The translations under genes and the position numbers were made by a program. This document shows positions 1-12,249 of a DNA stretch of 64,000 bases, one piece after another. This DNA comes from Himantopus leucocephalus (lineage: Eukaryota > Chordata > Aves > Charadriiformes > Recurvirostridae): assembly GCA_003993805.1 (NCBI GenBank), contig RSEF01000001.1, positions 70,234,845 through 70,298,844 on the forward strand. Direction: 5' to 3'. The first letter of the stretch is position 1, and the number at the start of each line of letters is the position of its first letter. The notes under the pieces are model-generated. The model saw only the letters and a list, made by a program, of their open reading frames with translations, made no database searches and was not told where the DNA came from.

Positions 1-422
1 TGCTTCAGTTTGATGGGATGAAGACGGTCTGACCATCTTCTAATGTATTTTATTATAAGGAGTGAGCAAGAAAGTAATCCACCATATTACTGAGCTAATT
101 TCTGCATTTCACTAAGCTAATTAAAGGTGAAGCAATATAATAACAACATTTATATCACAAATAAAATTAAATCATTAAATCAATTGATTCAAATGATTAA
201 ATCTCCAAATTAATGCAACAGCTAATGAAACTGAATGATGATGTTGACAATTCAGAGAGAATGCTTTACGTTTGACTTGTTTTGCAAAAAATTCAGAGAC
301 CGGGTTTCTTGTTATCTGAAAAACTAACAAGTATTCTTGCGTACACAGTGTGTTGACATAACTGATGGAGGATAAAGATATTAATACAATCTATTCTTTG
401 CAAGATAGAAACATTCCATCTA

Positions 423-425
423 TTT

Positions 426-456
<31 letters not shown>

Positions 457-457
457 G
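423..457 (+). repeat. T-run followed by a 22-nt G-run
   Basis: About 13 T are followed directly by about 22 uninterrupted G. The G homopolymer could form a G-quadruplex and is error-prone in short-read assembly, so its exact length is unreliable. It creates a spurious Pro-rich frame on the minus strand. Confidence 0.9.
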
Positions 458-744
458 AAGTGACCCAATGCAAGTACTCAAGAACCACTATTTCTTTCAA
501 AATTGCCACAGATCATCAACATCGAGATGTCAAAGATAATTTCAGTTGCTAAAGTCTGTTGGTTTTCCATCCACATTACTATCTACTTACTTCAAACCAG
601 TCTCCCAGAGCAAGACACTGTTTAAAAAAAAATATCAAAAATGTGTAAAAAAACATGAAAATGTGCTGCTCAGAATCGACATGATCAGGAAGGGAAAGAA
701 TCAGTGAACAAGTGAATTAACTCTCCTCACACAGAAACCACAGA

Positions 745-1065
745 ATAAGCTGTTTATTTAGAAGGACAAAGAAAGACTGCAAGAGGAAACAAAGCATGGA
801 ATGGGGAAGAGGAAAATAAAGGGTTTAGAGAGATAGAGATTTTCTGTATGAAACCACCAAAGAAGGGAACAGAATAGAAGGAACAGAGAAATGATAGCAA
901 CAAATAGAAAGGAAAAGAATCTAAGAGAATTAAGGACCAACAAAAGATTTTGGTTTTCTTAATTAAAAAAAAAAGAAAGTAAAAACAGATAAAAGGTGGT
1001 TGGAAAAGGAAAATTGTACCATTGTCTCACCAAAAAAGAAAGAAAAAAGAGACAAAAGGGCAATG
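745..1065 (+). repeat. Polypurine-biased tract
   Basis: The plus strand is dominated by A and G across about 300 bases, in AAAG/GAGA-like patterns without a fixed unit. It is low-complexity sequence and explains the hydrophobic minus-strand frames over the same stretch. Confidence 0.6.
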
Positions 1066-1979
1066 AGGAAAAACATCAGCCAGTGACAGAAAAAGAGTAA
1101 AAATGTAGTAAAGAGGTGTTTGCACTTTGCTGTATCTCCCATTTCCGTGTGGATGTGCATCGCTTCTGTTGCTCCCAGTGTTGACCCAGGAACTGTCATC
1201 ACCATTACCATGGGTTTTCAGCAAGCCTTACGGCACAGAGGTAGTTTCAGTGGTCTGGCAGTGGGAGAGCATTGTGCAGTTATTTAAAAAGGAATAGCAT
1301 GACCTGAGCAATTGTAGGTCTGCTTAGACTGATACGAATCATTGATGAAATAGTAGAATGACTAGTAAGGGATCCTGATTGATAAAGAAATTAAAGAGTT
1401 TACAGAAGAAAAGATTCATCAAACTGACTGGATGTGTTTTGACAGAACTATAAAGTTAGACAGCACAAGCAAAAATGCTGGCATAACATATTAAGGCAGA
1501 AGGAAAGCATTTAACTTGATATCTGATGACTTCTTGATTAATAAGTTGGAATAGTATAAAATCAACAGGCTAGACTGTAAATGAATAACAACCTACTGAA
1601 ATAATAGTTCTAAAGTATTCTTAGAAACAGGAAATCTTGTTGAGCTGCTGCCTCTACTGTGATCCCATAGGGCTTGGCTCTTAGTTGAGCACATTTAACA
1701 TTTTTTCTCATATTAAAATAAATTAATCTTCTGTCATAATCTTGAAAGATACCTGTAAATCATGTTAATAAAGTTTTCAGTTGATATAAGATGAAAGAAA
1801 TGTAAAATAATGCCCAAGAGAAGTCAATGATAGAAAATACTGAGATACAAAGTTCGCCATGAGGAGGCAAAAAATGCAAAGAAACAAAATCTCTTAGAAT
1901 AAGCCCAAGTATAAAATCATTCCTCTCATAAAAGAAGGATACAAGACATAATTGCAGACTAGAAGATCTTATCATAGGA

Positions 1980-2335
1980 AATGCTGATAACGACTTGAGG
2001 TTTATGATGGAGAATTACAGTTCCCAAAGTAACACGAGTGGTCAAAATGGTTACCATCATTAAATGTGCAACTGGGGGAGTGCTGAATAGGAGAATTTGC
2101 ATTCTCTCTTGCAATTAGCACTGAAGTGACTGCTGTTGGAGTACCACATCTTATTATGGCCCATCCTTTAAAATGGGAATTTAAGAGGCTGGAAACGGTT
2201 CAGAGAATATTGAGAAAAATTAATGAGTTAGAAGCATGTCTTGAGAGTTTAATCTATCTAGATCACAAAAAATCAGTTATGGATGAGTTGTTTACAGTCT
2301 ATATACTTGGGGAACAGATCAAAATTAGTAGCAAT
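1980..2335 (+). mobile_element. Degenerate old CR1 LINE fragment
   Basis: The order of short matches follows the 3' part of CR1 reverse transcriptase: an AATAGGAG block near 2088, an acceptable match to the 'cctcactggagtattg' region around 2125-2165, and a 'gaaa..gttcagaga' block at 2193-2212 followed by a 'ttaatctatctagat' block equivalent to the 'tttagtctagaa' region. Many substitutions and indels show it is old and inactive. It overlaps a 94-residue open frame, which I regard as a relic of the element. Recognition is from memory of CR1 sequences and is not an alignment. Confidence 0.5.
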
Positions 2336-2339
2336 ATGG

Positions 2340-5300
2340 GGTTCCTATTCATTTTTTTTTTCTTAAGTTTCATCAAAAAACAAGGAATATCTTGTTTTTC
2401 TTCAGTGTAACAGGGAAGATTCAGACAAGAACAAAAATGTTATTTTTAACAACAGAAGCATTCAGTCACTGTAGCAATGTATCCAGGCAGGTAATACATT
2501 CTGCATCACTGAAAATGTATATAGGAATATTTGATTTTTTCCTCAAAGAGATATTCTAGCTCAAGGACAGCTAGTGGATGTGAAGTGAGAATTAATAAAT
2601 GGCAATCCAATGGCCTGTGTTAGGAGGAGGTCAGACTTGCAGATTGTGATGTGGTTTCCTGGCCCTGACATCTATTAAACCCACATAAGCACATATTCTG
2701 CAAAAATTTGACATTGCTATTAATGCCTCTCTACTAAAAGAAGTCAGATGATATAGGTTTGTAACTATGTAACACATGTATAGTGCTATAAATTAAGGAA
2801 ATGCAGTAAAAATCTGATACAAAAGTAAATAATAAAAAAGAAGGTGCAGTCTCCTTGTCCTTGGAGCCATCAAGTCATTTTAAAGCATTTTTTAAAAAAG
2901 TTCCAAGGCAAAGACATTTGTCAGACCTGGAATAGTAAAAAAGTGCTGACATTCTGGATCAGTTCTGGTGATGCAGCATGGACCTCATGCCCAGACAGGC
3001 TCCAATGGTCCATATACCTGTCAGAGTATCTTAAAGATTGGATCCCACTTTGTTAGAGCTTCCACATCCACTCAAAGCTCAGGGTAAGACCAACATACAT
3101 TTAAAATTTGAATCAGTAAATACTTCTTAAAACAAAGGTTCAGCATCAACAATTATGCTGCAGGGACAAAAATAGGAAAAGTATTTATATGGTATAAATA
3201 ATGATACTCTGCATTACTGGTTCCAAAGATTTGCTTTGAGACTTCCAGGAAACCTTCAAAACTTGGGATGACTTTGCAACTAGGGCAAGAGGGAGGTTCA
3301 CATGTGCCTGACGCTGAGAGGTAGTTCTGCTCTGCAGGGCTTTCTGCCTTCTGTCAGTGAGGAACATGGATAAAGTATTCCCTGTGTTTGTATCCCTGGG
3401 TGTCAGCGCTCCCGAGCTCTCTCTGGATATACTTTTCATAGATTGAAATGAATAGCAACTTTCGTACTCTGATTCTTTTTCTCCTTGTAGCATGCACGTG
3501 TGTGGCATGTTTCCCTCTCTCCTCCCTCGGCACTTGCGGTGTTACTAAGTAACTTTTGGCTTTTATTTTCCATCAGGATCTGGCGTCATTACAATGAATT
3601 TGGACTTTTCACTGAGTACTGTTGGCCCAAACGGTAGACCTTCTTGCCTTCCCTGCCTCCTCTCTCCAGGGAAGGAGGGAATAACCATCTCTTCACCATG
3701 CTCAGCTTAGGCACAAACTGACTATATTTAAGAAAGGCAAGGGTTGTTCTGCAGTCATATCCTGGCAGGGAAGAGGTGTTTGGCTTCAACTGTTAAATGA
3801 TGTGCCGTGCTTGTGGCTTCTTCTCTTCTCTTCCTTCACACTAAAGATGTGACTCCAGCCTGCATCACATCGAGCAGTCTGGCAAGGAAGTCGGATAGCA
3901 AGCAGATATTGTGCTAGTGCATCCTGCAGAGACATAGTTTTCCATCTGTGGCTGGTGCCACATCATTTACTGATGCTACCAAAAAAACCCACAACACCCC
4001 TCTGTCTTTTGCAATGAGGCTTTATTCCGCTTTCTGTCAGTATGGTGCAGCTAGATATCTTTTAAAAGGCTGCAGGAGAAAGAGAATGCTATGCAAGCTT
4101 TTCCCAGAGAATGTAAAGCCATTTGTATCATTATTCAGGCACTGCCATTAGAAGTTGTTCACTTAAAAAAATATTAACTTCAAAGAAGCTTTAACATGGC
4201 ATAAAAGTTCCTGTAGTCAGCAAAAGTGATATCCATATATACTCCACCTTTTGATCTCATAACTGACAGCTGCTGCTAAGATTTTGTGGCATGTGATACT
4301 AGGAGCGGGGAAAATTGCCTAACTGAGGAAGATATATGCGCTGATGCTTCAGCTCCCAGAAGTCCTGAGGTGATCTAGCAGAAACAACTCTGTTCAGGAG
4401 CTAAATTCAACTATGCAGTCATGGAGAAGCAACTCTCTCTCTGGCCCACTAATGTTATATGAGGGACACTCGACTAATGCCACACAAAATAAATCACACC
4501 ATTGGTAGTATTTCATTAATATTTCCCACTCTTAGTAGTTATTAAGCTGCGCATATGCCATTCGTCAGTGATGGCCAGTCACTGGTGTCTTCACAGGCAT
4601 ACAGCGTTTTCCCCCCTGTGTTGAATAAATTTTGAAAAAAATAAAAAGAAAATGTTTAGTTCACTGCTGTGAATCAGACAGAACAGGTTCAGGAAACCAG
4701 ACCTCCAGTAGCCCAACTGAGTGCCCCATTCACTCGAATATAAAATCAGTCTTCATCCAAACCAATGAATGTTAAGTCATTTTTTTAAAATGTAACTGCT
4801 TCAGCAAGACAGACTGAAAGGGGCATGCTGCAGTCTTGTAGTTTTGTCAGTAGCTTGGAGGTGGGAGAATTGCAGGTCTTGAAAATGAATCATCAAAACT
4901 CAAGAGAACAGTCGAAATAGACTGTTGACATTTATATCTCCAGTCTCTCACTCTTTGATTTCTCACTAGAAACATTATCTTCAACCATAGCGATCCTTTC
5001 CTGAGGACGCTTTCACTGAAATAGTCACATTTCTACACAACATTTTAATTGAATCAAATCAGCATTTTCTGACAAAAAGCACTCTGTCAGGAAATGCTGA
5101 CCCATTTTTGCTAAGACTATTTATTTTAGGGTTGAGATTAAAACCTTATGTCAAAAGGAACCTGCTAAAAAATAAACTTCTAGTAGAAATCAGGTGAATC
5201 TAGAATCCCACTAGCTTTAAAGAAAGTTATAAAGCCTGTTTTCAAAAAAGTACCCCGCATCTCCATTATGCTGCACTGAAACTATTTCCTACCAAAGGAA

Positions 5301-6395
5301 CAACTGCTAAGCAAACCAAATAAATACAAAGTAACATTAAAAATTTACTAGATTTGGCTGGAAAATTGCTAATGTCACCTATTCTTTCTAAGTGTACTCA
5401 CTTTTATACATTCCTTTAGTACTCTACTAGTTCCTGCCCTTATATCTGAGGAGCCTGCAGCCACATAGCTCCTATGTTTACACTCTTCAGAAATCTGTCT
5501 GGGGAGCTGCTCTGAAGTCACTGGATTTCAGAGCTGAGTCTGGTCTTGACAGGATAAATGGCTGGGCTCCTCAGCTGAGCATGACACTTTTGTCCTATGT
5601 AAAAGTCACATTTCAGAATTTACTGCAGAACACAAATGACAGTTTTCATAAAGTCTTTGGAAAACCATCAAGGTCTTCACAGTGCTGGTGATTTTGTGTA
5701 AATCGTCAGTAAAGATGCTGTTTAATGTATCTTTGCTCTCGAGCACACAGCAGTATTACTTTAAGTGAACATCAGAAAAGGGGAAACTTTTGCTCACCAT
5801 TTGTCCCCATCTATGCAGATACTTGTGTATACCTGAGGTTTACAGTAGATACTGTACAATGGACATTTCTTGCATGCATCCACCAGTCGCTGCCTGCATT
5901 GTAGTTCAGGGGCTGTCAGAGATCATTCTTCTTAACCATCACGGCAGAACTGGAATTCAGCCCAGATGCTGGAGAAAGCTCCGGGTTTATCATATAGTCT
6001 ATAAATAATTTGTTCAAACACTGCCACATCATCCGTGCACAATAGGACGTGGGAGACCTTCTCTTTGCCACCTATGTAGCAACGATTTCTCACACAATGC
6101 ACCGATTTGGGGAGTGCGCTCAGGAAATGTCACTTGCTTTGCTTAAATCTGAAGGACGAAATGCTTGCATTGCCCATGCCCATTCTACGGCAGACTCTCC
6201 ACTCCTACATCCCACTTTTCCAGGCAGAGAGGCCTTATAGTTCTCAGTGATCCTAGCATAAGTAGTGCAAAAGACTTTCTATTGCAGAATACTGTACTGA
6301 ATACTGAGGCTAAACACTGTCACTAGGGCTACACATGCTGTCTCACTTTGAAGCTCTGCTGCCTAGTGAATTAATCAAAGGGCAAAGCACCACGA
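2340..6395. other. Non-coding A+T-rich stretch, no gene seen
   Basis: The frames are short and unsupported. The only structured object I see is the hairpin at 5059-5100, listed separately. Confidence 0.7.
5059..5100. repeat. 16-bp inverted repeat with 10-nt loop
   Basis: The arm at 5059-5074 (TCAGCATTTTCTGACA) pairs with 5085-5100 (TGTCAGGAAATGCTGA). The only imperfection is one T/G opposition, which would be a wobble pair in plus-strand RNA. It could be a relic of palindromic transposon DNA or a chance hairpin. It is shorter than a typical microRNA precursor. Confidence 0.7.
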
Positions 6396-6399
6396 AATC

Positions 6400-6603
6400 T
6401 CCATATGTAACCCTGTTTCTTCCACTATTTCGCGGTGTAGGTTTCAGCAAGCAACTTATTTCATGTTTTTACTGTGCTGTCTATTAAATGGAGGCGACAG
6501 TACTTGCCTGTCTTAAAGACGTGTGGTGGGGTTAATTAGCTGATGTTTGTGCAGTGTTTTGACAAATTAAAAGTGCTATTTACTGTCTAAGTGTTATTAT
6601 TAG
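6400..6603 (+). mobile_element. MIR-like CORE-SINE remnant
   Basis: The sequence follows the central-to-3' part of MIR/CORE-type SINEs. There is a 'gcggtgtaggtttcagcaag' block where the 'tgtgaccttgggcaag' core is expected, then 'ctattaaatggaggcgacag', 'gttaattagctgatgtttgt', and a tail ending 'aagtgctatttactgtctaa' and GTGTTATTATTA. Such elements are ancient in amniotes and are expected as scattered remnants in birds. It is heavily diverged. The 5' edge is approximate. Confidence 0.6.
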
Positions 6604-8457
6604 AGAGCATTGAAACTCCTGCATAAAAGCCATTTTCATTGGAAAATACAATTTTGTTGAAAGAAACATTTTCCCTGGGAAGTTATTCTCTTTCTTCTAG
6701 AGGATGTAACAAAACAGAGGAATATGGTCCCTTCCCTCTGACAGGAAAAAAAGGGGAGAAATTCAGTGGTGTGAGCAAAACAGGTTTCCTCCCTGCAGTT
6801 CCTGCCCGTCCGCTCGCTGGCTGACATGGGGATCCAATCCTGCCTCACACCCGTAACCACCCTCATTTGAAGAGGTTACACAGACGAGCGTCAGAGCCGA
6901 CCAGTGTGGGGAAAGTGCCAGAGCAAAGCCTCAATTACTTGCGTAAATGGGATGGAAGATTAAAGTTTGCTTTCCCCAAATCTGTGTGTGACTCAACATA
7001 CTTGGAGAACGGGCTGGAGAAATTGTTTTCTATTTATTATATAACTGCATCTGAAAGTTTGAAAAGCCCAAGTGAGAAAATGGCGTATCTCCAAATATAT
7101 GGCAATTCGTCACAGGTATCTCCACAAATTTTTGATTTGATGATGTAGCTATAGGTTATCTTTTTCTTGTCCTAGTGTGGAAACAGAACAGAAATAAAAG
7201 TAAGTTATAAATGGATTTTCCACTGATACAAAGTTCACTAAAAGTTTGCCTTTGGGCTGCCTTGAGTGGTTAATAATAGAAATGAGCTACTTCTCTCGTT
7301 GATTTTTCAAAACCTAGAGGCAAAATTTGGATCCACTTATGCTCCTCCTACCCTCACACTTTCTATTTTTATCTGCTTCAATGAGACTGGAGGGGAATTA
7401 TAATTTATAGTGTGACAGGACAACACTATAAAGTCCTTTGACCAATGAAAAGTGTGACTTCTGGTTATTCTTCTTGGTTTTGCAGACATTAAAAGAATGC
7501 CTGATTTTATTCTGATTCCACATAGCTCTAACAGAGATAGATAGGTCGGGATGTACTGATTTTTTATTTCATATTTTGATTTTTAGTGAAAATCCTTATT
7601 GGAATATAAGTAGGAATAAGAAGAAAGTAAATTTAAAACTTTAAGAATGTTTCTCTGCTTCCCAAACAGCTCTAACTCAGCTTTTCTGGCATATAAACAT
7701 TCAAATGAATGAAGAATCTTTTTTCAGCAAGGGTTTGCTTCCAGGTTTTCTTCTCCATAACAAATACATTTTCAAGTGGATACAGAGAACAAATCCATCA
7801 TAGACATCTTTATAGCAACTTTTATGGATTTAAAGAAACTTTTCTTTCCCTCCAGCCTTAGAATTCTGTTTTCTGAGTCAAACACACCTGAACCTTTTGA
7901 TTTTTTCTCTCAGGCTATGGCTGCTGAACCGCTTGTAAGATTTGTTGATCTCCTCAAGAATCCCTCCAGATTGTCTACAGCTTTTGTAATAAGGATGCCC
8001 CAAGGAGGACATCATATTCTAACTGAGGCCTCTGCAGTACTGACAGGAACGCATCTCAGAATGATGGTTCCTTTCTCTACCACAGCATCATTTTTTTGAC
8101 TCCTGTTCAGTTTGGGATTCATCATAAGCCCTGTATTATTTTTTTTCTGTCCAAACAGGCTTTCGCCATTTCTACTTGTGCATTAGTACTTCTTAAATAT
8201 TGAGAGTTTGGTTTTGTTGAATTTTTATGCTAAATTTAAACTAATATCTCAAGATAACTTTGAATTTGAATTCCATCCCCCCAGGTGTTGACAACTTCTT
8301 GCAGCTTGTCATTCACCCCCAATATCATAAGCATGCTGCTATGCAACTTAATACAAATATGGAATTCAGACTTAAACACATCCTTTCAATTCCCAGATAA
8401 TAAGTGTTCCCAGTTTGGTTCTAAAGCACTTATGATAACTGATACTGAAAAGCATTT
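6604..8457. other. Non-coding stretch, no gene seen
   Basis: The 93- and 107-residue plus-strand frames at 6867 and 7776 have no recognisable domain, no splice-site logic and no codon bias that I can see. I see nothing else here. Confidence 0.65.
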
Positions 8458-8884
8458 TCAAATGGTTAGGGGATTGGAGCACCTTTCTTACGAGGAAAGG
8501 CTGAGGCACTCGGGTCTTTTTAGTCTAGAAAAAAGAAGACGGGGGGATGTTATCAATGCTTAGAAATACTTAAAGGGAGGGTTCCAGGTAGATGGGAACA
8601 GTCTTTTTTCAGTGGTGCCCAATGACAGAACAAGAGGTAAAGGGCACAAACTTGAGCATAGGAAGACTCATCTAAACATGAGGAGCGACTTCTTTACTTT
8701 GAGGGTGGCAGAACACTGGAACAGGCTGCCCAGAGAGGTTGTGGAGTCTTCAACTCTGGAGACATTCAAAACCCACCTGGACGTCATCCTGTGGAACCTG
8801 CTGTAAGTGACCCTGCTCTGGCAGGGGGGTTGGATGAGACGATCTTCAGAGGTCCCTTCCAACCCTGACCATTCTGTGATTCTG
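8458..8884 (+). mobile_element. CR1 LINE 3' end, 5'-truncated
   Basis: This is a clear non-LTR retrotransposon 3' end. It contains the blocks 'ggggattggagcacc', 'gaggaaaggctgaggcac', 'tttagtctagaaaa', 'gaacactggaacaggctgcc', 'cagagaggttgtggagtc' and 'ggtcccttccaaccctgacc', and ends in ATTCTGTGATTCTG. These come from the end of the reverse-transcriptase frame and the 3' UTR of CR1, the dominant bird LINE. Like most CR1 copies it is severely truncated at the 5' end. Open frames of 92, 64 and 98 residues overlapping it are pieces or shadows of the broken element. Its divergence is moderate, less than in the other old fragments here. Confidence 0.93.
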
Positions 8885-8889
8885 TTCTG

Positions 8890-11800
8890 TGTCCATCTGA
8901 TAAGACAAGCTATAGCCATGTCATTTGGAAAACATTCCCTACAATATTGCCATAAAGACAGCACTTTGAGCTTCTTTAAAAAAAAAAAGAAATATGACTT
9001 CTACACTTTCTTATTTAAAACATTCTTCTATTAAGTATTTTTTGTTATCTAATACATCTATCTGATTTTTTCTTGAGGCTTAATTTCTAAGGAGTCTGTA
9101 ATTCAACTTTTGTATAAAGGAAATATTTTTTACAATTTCTATTTTCAGTAATACTCCTATCATTCTGAGATCAAGGAGTTAAAAAATCGGGGTTTGGGAG
9201 AGACTTTGAGTTAAATCTTGTTATTGGTCAGACTCTCAAAGGCTTTGCTTCCCCTGGGTTTTAAAATTTGCTTTACAGCTGTATTTAAGACCAGTACAAA
9301 TGTGGCTACAGATAAATTACTCTGCATTCTGTTTAATCTATCAGGATGGACAGAGATAAGCCATACTAAAGCAGTATTTTTAAGCATCCCTTAGACTAAG
9401 GGTTTATTCTTCACTACTCTCCTCCTTGTAGTCATCTGCATCTTTGCAAAGACACTGTATGTGCCTTTTCTAATCCAGCAACATTTCACTTTCAGCTTGC
9501 ACCCACTGAGACAAATCCTTAGCTAGGGAATATTGGTTATGCTTTATTGCTTTCAGCAGAATAATACCTCTGTTTTAAACTGGCTGAGGATACTCTGGTT
9601 CATTTCCTGTAAGTTTTGAAAATAGCACCTACACCCTTCCTTCCTGGGGCCAGCACCCACCTACCCTAGTAGGCAGGTTTATTTTACAGTCTTTTTAGTA
9701 GTGAAAGCAAAGGACTGAGTCATTTCTGATCATTGCTTTACATAAAAGGGAGTAAAGGAGAACACTACCTTTTTCAGTCCTAATTGCAGTGTAGATCACC
9801 TGGTTTACTGCCTCTAGCTGAATCTCCTAATTACCAAAAATGTTTTAATCATTACATACTCTTGAAGTGAATATAATATTATGACACCTGTTTCCAATAC
9901 AATGAACAGCAGCTGAACTGCATCACCACTGCACGGAGCAAATCCCTTCAATGACTTTGTTCCTTTCATCATTCAGCTCCGTCCTTTATATCATGACTAG
10001 CTCAGGAGGTTTTTTCCCCCTCTGCCAGCTGCTGTTCTTCAGCTCCAGGAGGTGATGGCTGATGGGATTTGCGGACAGGTACGGTCACCTTCGTACACTG
10101 GACTGGCTCATTAATGCTGCTTGCTTGGGCTGCTGGTGGGGGAATGCAGGGAGGTGAGGAAAGCTGAGATTTGCCACACTGGAGGGAAAAGTGCTGCTGC
10201 TGTTACCCAGAGTGGATCTTGGTTATTGTGGAGAGCTGTGTTAAAACTCACAGGCAAATAAGGGAAAGATGTCTCTCTAAAGAGAGACAGAGCTCTTGAC
10301 CACACTTGTGAGCACTGCTTTAAATATTGCTAGTGTTCAGAGCAACAGTTGTGGACACATTAGGTTGTTTATAACTTAAAATATTTACAATGCATGCCCC
10401 CCTTGTGCCAAGATCTACTACATGATACATTTATTTTTGCAACTCCACTCCTGCAATTGCTGACCTGATCAATACCTTTGTGTTCTCTTATAAGCACTAC
10501 TAAATGAAACTGGGGCATCTTTCATGACCAGAAAGGTATGAAAGTGTGGGACCTGTTGTTGCAGAACCATTCATGGTGTGCAAGCCGTGTGGTTAAGTTA
10601 AAGACCTTTTTATTCGTCCCTTACATAGAAACAAAAGATTTTTTTTAATTAGCAAAACTGTGTTTCTGACAGAAATCTAGTCACTTAATTGTGTGGTGAG
10701 AAAGTTGCAGTTTGATACAGCAAAGGGACAGAACAGGCTGTGTACTCAGGATGCTTAACTTTACACCTATAAATAGAACTACTGAAACCAATCCTGACAT
10801 TGACCTATCTACAGTGTAGACGTTCAGGGACTTGTTGCATTTTTTAGAAATGGTTATACGAAAGATTGGTGAAAACTGCTCAGTCACTTGCTTTATATCT
10901 AGAGTTAAGTCTGCATGTGCAGCACCTTTCCAAGCCTCTTTATTCTGATTGCCTGATGTGGAATTGCTCCTTTTGTTTCTCTATAACCTGAGAACAGCGA
11001 GTACAGTGCACAGAATATCACTCTAACTACCGCTGACACTGTCTGAAACACATTTTATGCTTGTACTTGAACTAGAAGCCCAGAGTCAAAGCAGCTAATC
11101 TGGAAGATTGTTGCCCAATAGATTTTACCAGGCAGTGTTTTACAAAGATGTTGCTGAAAGGTCAAATACCACATAATTCTGTACTGGACCCGTCACTGAG
11201 TTGTTTTCACTCTTATTGAGTGCTTGCTCTGATCTAAGTGCTACAAAGTCATTGTGGTTTGGCTGTCAGTAAAGTAAAAAACATGTTAAACATCATCTTT
11301 GTATTTCTTTTTTGGGGAGGAGTACAGTGTCTCCAAGCAGATGGAAGGGAAAGGGGCACACTGACTCTCTGGTTTCACCCCTTCCCTAGCGCCTGGGACA
11401 GGAAAATACCCTTGGAGTTTCTACAGCAAAGGGAAGACCGTTTCCCCAAACTCCTGTGAAGCAAAGAGCTGTTCTTGTGCTGTGTCTTTTAAATGATTAA
11501 AAAAAAGATTCATTATTTGAGCTCCATCTTCCCAGAAAACTAGAGCAAACATTGGAAAAAAAAAAAAAGCAGCAAATTTTGAAAAAGAAGGAGATAGCTT
11601 TACCTTTAATAAAAGAGAGTAAGTTGAATTACTTCATATTTTTTACAGGCTAAGACCATGTGGGCAATCAGGTCCTGTGTTTCAGATGACACATGGCAAC
11701 TCGTTAACCCACTGTAATTCAGCAGCATATGGGGGTGAAAGGGAAGGGAGCAAGCAGCACTAGAAGCATGTGGAGGTCCCAGAGACTTGGGCTGAACTGA

Positions 11801-12140
11801 AATTTGGTGCTATTGAGATTAATAATAAAAATCCCAACGACCTATCAGCAGCCAGGATTTCCTTCTGGGTGTTCCTAATTGATAACCCCTGAGCCAAGGA
11901 AGTGGACTTCATGTTCATGTTAATGCTTTTGCAGTGTTTGTCTTTTGAAATGATGGCACTGACTGGATGTGTTGGCATACTGGCTTCCTCCTGACGCTGG
12001 GCCAGTGCCCAGGCCCTGCTCTCAAGTGCATCACCTACAAACCGCAAGATCTTTCTCTACACTACTCTAGTATCTCTAAATTTTACTGACATTCACTAAG
12101 CCCCACAAAGTGTCTCTGAGAGCATTAGGGCTTTAGATGT
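8890..12140. other. Non-coding A+T-rich stretch, no gene seen
   Basis: Short frames only, with no RNA gene and no young repeat. The minus-strand frame at 11760-12047 shows no known motif. Confidence 0.65.
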
Positions 12141-12149
12141 TCTCTTTAG

Positions 12150-12245
12150 AAGCTGGATAAGGTGAGAAACAGAAGTGTCCTGAGTCAGAGAGAAAATAAG
12201 TTGTCTGCACAGCCTAGGACAGAAATCGGGTCTGAGAAGTCTTAC
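12150..12245 (-). mobile_element. MIR-like SINE remnant, antisense
   Basis: On the plus strand the order is 'gataaggtgagaaacagaag', 'gtcagagagaaaataagttg', 'cacagcctaggacagaaatc', GGGTCTG. This matches the reverse complement of a MIR core, in which 'ggtgaggaaactgaggc', 'agaggttaagt' and 'cacagctaggacagaactggg' occur in that order. It is old and diverged, and the edges are approximate. Confidence 0.5.
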
Positions 12246-12249
12246 TGTT

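Larger units (their letters stand above)
1..1975. other. Non-coding A+T-rich stretch, no gene seen
   Basis: No frame here reads like a protein. The open frames on the minus strand are Phe/Leu/Ser-rich because the plus strand is purine-rich, not because they encode a membrane protein. The stretch contains the T/G homopolymer and the purine tract listed separately. Nothing else is recognisable. Confidence 0.75.

Noticed and set aside
2126..2410. 94-residue plus-strand frame that looks protein-like at first
   Set aside because: The sequence follows CR1 block order, so the frame is best explained as a decayed LINE piece.
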